From Bradyrhizobium elkanii WSM2783 (GTDB lineage Bacteria > Pseudomonadota > Alphaproteobacteria > Rhizobiales > Xanthobacteraceae), in the NCBI RefSeq assembly GCF_000472865.1, contig NZ_AXAP01000044.1, positions 1 through 64,000 on the forward strand: a DNA stretch of 64,000 bases. Direction: 5' to 3'. The notes beneath the pieces were generated by a model. That model was not told the origin of the DNA. It searched no databases and saw nothing but the letters and a program-made list of their open reading frames with translations. Numbering within the stretch: the first letter of the stretch is position 1; each line of letters opens with the position of its first letter. Positions 61,291 through 64,000 of this stretch are shown here, in pieces. A program made the position numbers and the translations under genes.

Positions 61291-61910
61291 TCATTTGTGC
61301 CTGATGGCGGCGAGTTCCCGGCGGTCGGTCACAAGCTCGGCACATTCTTCCGCGTCTGCGCGATCGACGCGAAAGATCTTGTCGTCCGCGCCGGCGACGA
61401 GCGCGCCTTCGGCCTCTTGGTCCGGCTTGTTGCGATTCCAAGTCCTGATCCGCTCAAGGCGGATGATGGTGGACTTGTCGTCTTTCGACAATGCCACATT
61501 GATACCGCCACCTTCACAATCGACGCCGCAATCGAAACGGATTTCATTGCTCGCGTCCTCTGTGACAACATGGCCTCAAAAGCCGCTGGAGTCGAAATTG
61601 CCGGTGCGGTGACGGTACTTAATTCCAAGGCGGAAGGAGTGGCTGGTGGTTTTTTCCTCCCGCGCGTTCTCCGCCGTCACCAATAATTTCATCGCGCTCA
61701 CTTTCTGCTTCGGACGTTGCGCCAGATGATTGGCGTCATAACCGCGCACGAAGCAGGCGTAGGTCTTTCGGCGAGGGGGCCTGCGAATATCCTCTTGTCG
61801 AAAGCTGCGGTCTTGGCGCCGTCGACGCCATCTTCGGCGCGACTGTGGCCAATTCCCGCGAGCATTGCGGCTGCGACAACAAGATGAACGGAGAATAAAA
61901 TACGCTTCAT
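61291..61910 (-). pseudogene. Broken gene for a secreted protein (frameshift plus stop)
   Basis: ATG 61910 opens a signal peptide (MKRILFSVHLVVAAAMLAGI, then GHSRAEDG) and about 25 more residues. At the five-G run 61775-61779 the coding sense moves to another frame, where YACFVRGYDANHLAQRPKQK and the following ~60 codons read well. A TGA at 61576-61578 interrupts this frame (SSGF-stop-GHVVTED). It then continues as FDCGVDCEGGGINVALSKDD to the natural stop at 61291. Adding one base at the run and changing one codon would restore about 206 aa with several cysteines. The family is not recognised. The last 68 codons could be expressed alone from a GTG at 61497, but this is unlikely. Confidence 0.7.
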
Positions 61911-62075
61911 GATCTGTTCAGCGAACGCAAGCGATCTATATGAAATGATAAGCGCCACCTCGACTGGCGCGGCGACGACGCTGCGTCACGATGTGCTGGC
62001 GGGTTGGACTTAGTCGCGGCAGAAGCCGGATGCGTTCAAACCTGTGGCAGTTCGTAGGCGTGAAGGAGCAGCGCG

Positions 62076-62222
62076 ATGGCAGCGAAAGGCAGTCAGAACG
62101 GCATTTGCGGATGGCAGGGAAGCCTGGTCTTTGTCGGTCCTCCGGCGTGCATTCCGGTAAAATCACGGATGTGGCGGACCAGCTACATGGCCAAGAAAGT
62201 AAATGACAAATCGCGTTTTTGA
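62076..62222 (+). CDS. Possible 48-aa small protein
   Basis: ATG 62076, with GAAGGAGC 6 bases upstream, to TGA 62222 encodes 48 aa: MAAKGSQNGICGWQGSLVFV, then GPPACIPVKSR and a basic tail MAKKVNDKSRF. The ribosome site is good, but coding character is weak and no family is recognised. The rest of the gap 61911-62395 holds no other convincing gene, only the promoter of prkA. Confidence 0.3.
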   Translation: MAAKGSQNGICGWQGSLVFVGPPACIPVKSRMWRTSYMAKKVNDKSRF

Positions 62223-62333
62223 TGAACTATTAGGCTGGCTGCTTGTTGATAAGGCAGCTGCTGCTTGCGCCGCGCATTGCGGAAGGGAGGCTGGCGAGTG
62301 TCCAATAGATCCAGCATGCCGACCGTGATTCGA

Positions 62334-62359
62334 GGAACGTTTCGGCGAACCGGCTCGTT
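62334..62359 (+). promoter_or_regulatory. EcfG/RpoE2-type promoter of prkA
   Basis: GGAAC (62334-62338), 17 bases, CGTT (62356-62359): a full match to GGAAC-N16/17-CGTT. It ends 36 bases before the prkA ATG, leaving a leader of about 30 bases that contains the ribosome site GGAGAGGG. Confidence 0.75.
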
Positions 62360-62395
62360 CTCGTAAGGCGGCGCAACATATCGTGGAGAGGGATC

Positions 62396-64000
62396 ATGTA
62401 CAACGATTCTCTGTTCAACGCTTTCGCTAGGTCGTTCGAGGCTCGAAGCCAGAGCGATATGTCGATGGCGGAATATCTCGAGTCGTGTCGAACTGATCCG
62501 ATGCGATATGCGAATGCAGCAGAACGACTATTGGCCGCGATCGGCGAGCCGCAGATGATCGACACGGCCAAGGACCCTCGCCTTGGCCGTATCTTTATGA
62601 ACCGCACGATGCGCACCTATCCGGCGTTCGCTGGCTTCTACGGCATGGAAGACACGATCGAGCGGCTCGTCGGCTTCTTCCGTCACGCCGCGCAAGGCTT
62701 GGAAGAGCGCAAGCAGATCCTCTATCTGCTCGGGCCGGTCGGCGGCGGCAAGTCATCGCTCGCCGAGCGGCTCAAGGCGTTGATGGAAGTGCATCCGATC
62801 TACGTGCTGAAGGCCGGCGACGAGCTGAGCCCGGTGTTCGAAAGCCCGCTCAGCCTGTTCGATCCGGATCAGCTCGGGCCGATGCTGGAGGAGAAGTACG
62901 GCATTCCGCAGCGGCGCCTCACCGGGCTGATGAGCCCGTGGTGCTACAAGCGGCTCGAGGCCTTTGGCGGTGATATCTCGCAATTCCGCGTCGCCAAGAT
63001 CCAGCCGTCACGGCTGCGGCAGATCGCGGTCGCCAAGACCGAACCCGGCGACGAGAACAACCAGGACATCTCCTCGCTGGTCGGCAAGGTCGATATCCGC
63101 AAGCTCGAGACCTACGCGCAGAACGATCCCGACGCGTACAGCTATTCGGGCGGACTCAATCGCGCCAACCAGGGCATCCTCGAATTCGTCGAGATGTTCA
63201 AGGCGCCGATCAAGATGCTGCACCCGTTGCTCACGGCGACGCAGGAAGGCAACTATATCGGCACCGAGAATATCGGCGCGATCCCGTTCGGCGGCATCAT
63301 CCTCGCGCACTCCAACGAGGCGGAATGGCAGAGCTTCAAGGCCAACAAGAACAATGAGGCCTTCATCGACCGCATCTGCGTCATCAAGGTGCCCTACTGC
63401 CTGCGGGTCACCGAGGAGCAGAAGATCTACGAGAAGTTGATCCAGGGCTCCGAGCTTGCCAGCGCACCTTGCGCGCCGGCGACGCTGGAGACCTTGGCGC
63501 GCTTCTCGGTGATGTCGCGCCTGCGCAAGCACGAGAACTCGACGCTGTTCGCCAAGATGCGGGTCTATGACGGCGAGAGCCTGAAGGAATCCGATCCAAA
63601 GGCGCGCAGCGTCCTGGAATATCGCGATGCCGCCGGTGTTGACGAAGGCATGGACGGCGTCTCGACGCGCTTCGCGTTCAAGGTGCTCGCCGCCACCTTC
63701 AACCACGACACGACAGAGGTCGGGGCCGATGCCGTGCACCTGATGTATGTGCTCGAGCATTCGATCCGCCGCGAGCAGCTGCCCGAGGAGGTCGAGAAGC
63801 GCTATCTCGAATTCATCAAGGCCGATCTCGCCCCGCGTTACGCGGAGTTCATCGGCAACGAGATCCAGAAGGCCTATCTCGAATCCTATTCGGATTACGG
63901 CCAGAACCTGTTCGATCGCTACGTCGATTACGCCGACGCCTGGATTGAGGATCAGGACTTCAAGGATCCCGACACCGGCCAGTTGCTCAACCGCGAGCTT
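62396..64000 (+). CDS. prkA: PrkA-family serine protein kinase (partial, 3' end beyond window)
   Basis: The first 535 codons of a protein usually near 640-650 aa; the frame is open to the window edge. ATG 62396 follows GTGGAGAGGG. The N-terminal AAA+ domain starts at about residue 75, with the Walker A GPVGGGKSSLAERLK near residue 115, and the PrkA phrases YGMEDTIERLVGFFRHAAQG, ANQGILEFVEMFKAPIKMLHPLLTATQEGNY and IILAHSNEAEW follow. The kinase-like C-terminal domain begins before the window ends. PrkA (YeaG) is a stress and nutrient-limitation kinase, usually followed by yeaH (DUF444) and spoVR-type genes. A perfect general stress promoter precedes it. Confidence 0.95.
   Translation, partial: MYNDSLFNAFARSFEARSQSDMSMAEYLESCRTDPMRYANAAERLLAAIGEPQMIDTAKDPRLGRIFMNRTMRTYPAFAGFYGMEDTIERLVGFFRHAAQGLEERKQILYLLGPVGGGKSSLAERLKALMEVHPIYVLKAGDELSPVFESPLSLFDPDQLGPMLEEKYGIPQRRLTGLMSPWCYKRLEAFGGDISQFRVAKIQPSRLRQIAVAKTEPGDENNQDISSLVGKVDIRKLETYAQNDPDAYSYSGGLNRANQGILEFVEMFKAPIKMLHPLLTATQEGNYIGTENIGAIPFGGIILAHSNEAEWQSFKANKNNEAFIDRICVIKVPYCLRVTEEQKIYEKLIQGSELASAPCAPATLETLARFSVMSRLRKHENSTLFAKMRVYDGESLKESDPKARSVLEYRDAAGVDEGMDGVSTRFAFKVLAATFNHDTTEVGADAVHLMYVLEHSIRREQLPEEVEKRYLEFIKADLAPRYAEFIGNEIQKAYLESYSDYGQNLFDRYVDYADAWIEDQDFKDPDTGQLLNREL

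Noticed and set aside
61576..61578. TGA in the broken secreted gene read as selenocysteine
   Set aside because: The same gene also has a frameshift, no Sec-insertion element was apparent and the context is not that of a known selenoprotein.
61225..61686. Open frame of 153 codons on the plus strand
   Set aside because: It is antisense to the broken secreted gene, whose frame has better protein character.

Overview
The window is a GC-rich alphaproteobacterial chromosome segment, most likely Bradyrhizobium or a close relative in the Nitrobacteraceae. Supporting signs are a fused formate dehydrogenase of the Methylobacterium FDH1 type, a FixK/FNR box, GGAAC-type promoters of the general stress sigma factor EcfG/RpoE2, and several families of palindromic intergenic repeats familiar from Bradyrhizobium. 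No tRNA, rRNA, CRISPR array, transposase or phage gene was seen. The gene order is that of a housekeeping and stress-adaptation region, not an island.

Layout. (1) 0.1-1.6 kb: a ClC chloride/proton antiporter. (2) 1.7-12.7 kb: a formate/oxalate module made of molybdenum cofactor genes (mobA, mobB, moeA), sulfur-transfer genes (fdhD, a tusA-like gene), an oxalate/formate MFS carrier and a two-gene NAD-dependent formate dehydrogenase. (3) 12.8-16.6 kb: a FixK-box UspA gene, three small unknown genes and a DEAD-box RNA helicase. (4) 16.9-20.0 kb: two leftward operons of unknown genes, one ending in a DapA-like protein that has lost its Schiff-base lysine. (5) 20.4-28.8 kb: the kdp potassium system, with three consecutive micropeptide genes (the middle one kdpF), kdpA, kdpB, kdpC, kdpD and kdpE. 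Three similar 16-bp boxes lie 86-100 bp upstream of the kdp transcript and of both unknown operons. (6) 28.8-33.8 kb: a basic DUF6496 protein, the NHEJ pair ku/ligD transcribed divergently, a DUF3309 micro-membrane protein and a PHA-granule-type protein. (7) 33.9-52 kb: a six-gene leftward alpha-glucan/trehalose operon (glgE, treS-maltokinase, glgB, glgX, treZ, treY), with malQ and a GH15 hydrolase on the other strand. (8) 52-53 kb: an L,D-transpeptidase. (9) 53-60.6 kb: a leftward pentose-phosphate/Entner-Doudoroff entry cluster (tal-pgi fusion, gnd, zwf, pgl, gntK, HAD phosphatase). (10) 60.8-64 kb: a DsrE-like exported protein, a broken secreted-protein gene and the 5' part of prkA.

How the genes work together. 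The formate module takes up oxalate/formate, builds and sulfurates the molybdenum cofactor and oxidises formate to NADH. The kdp module scavenges K+. The glucan block can make trehalose by TreYZ and TreS and make alpha-glucan by GlgE, so carbon moves between glycogen and a compatible solute. The zwf cluster supplies NADPH and interconverts sugar phosphates. GGAAC-type promoter matches precede prkA and the DUF3309 gene (both perfect) and, in weaker form, ku/ligD, glgE/malQ, the L,D-transpeptidase and the DUF6496 gene. This suggests that much of the right-hand part is under general stress control. The most novel items are the KdpE-box-like sites on neighbouring unknown operons, the lysine-less DapA homologue, the kdp micropeptides and the overlapping ku/ligD promoters.
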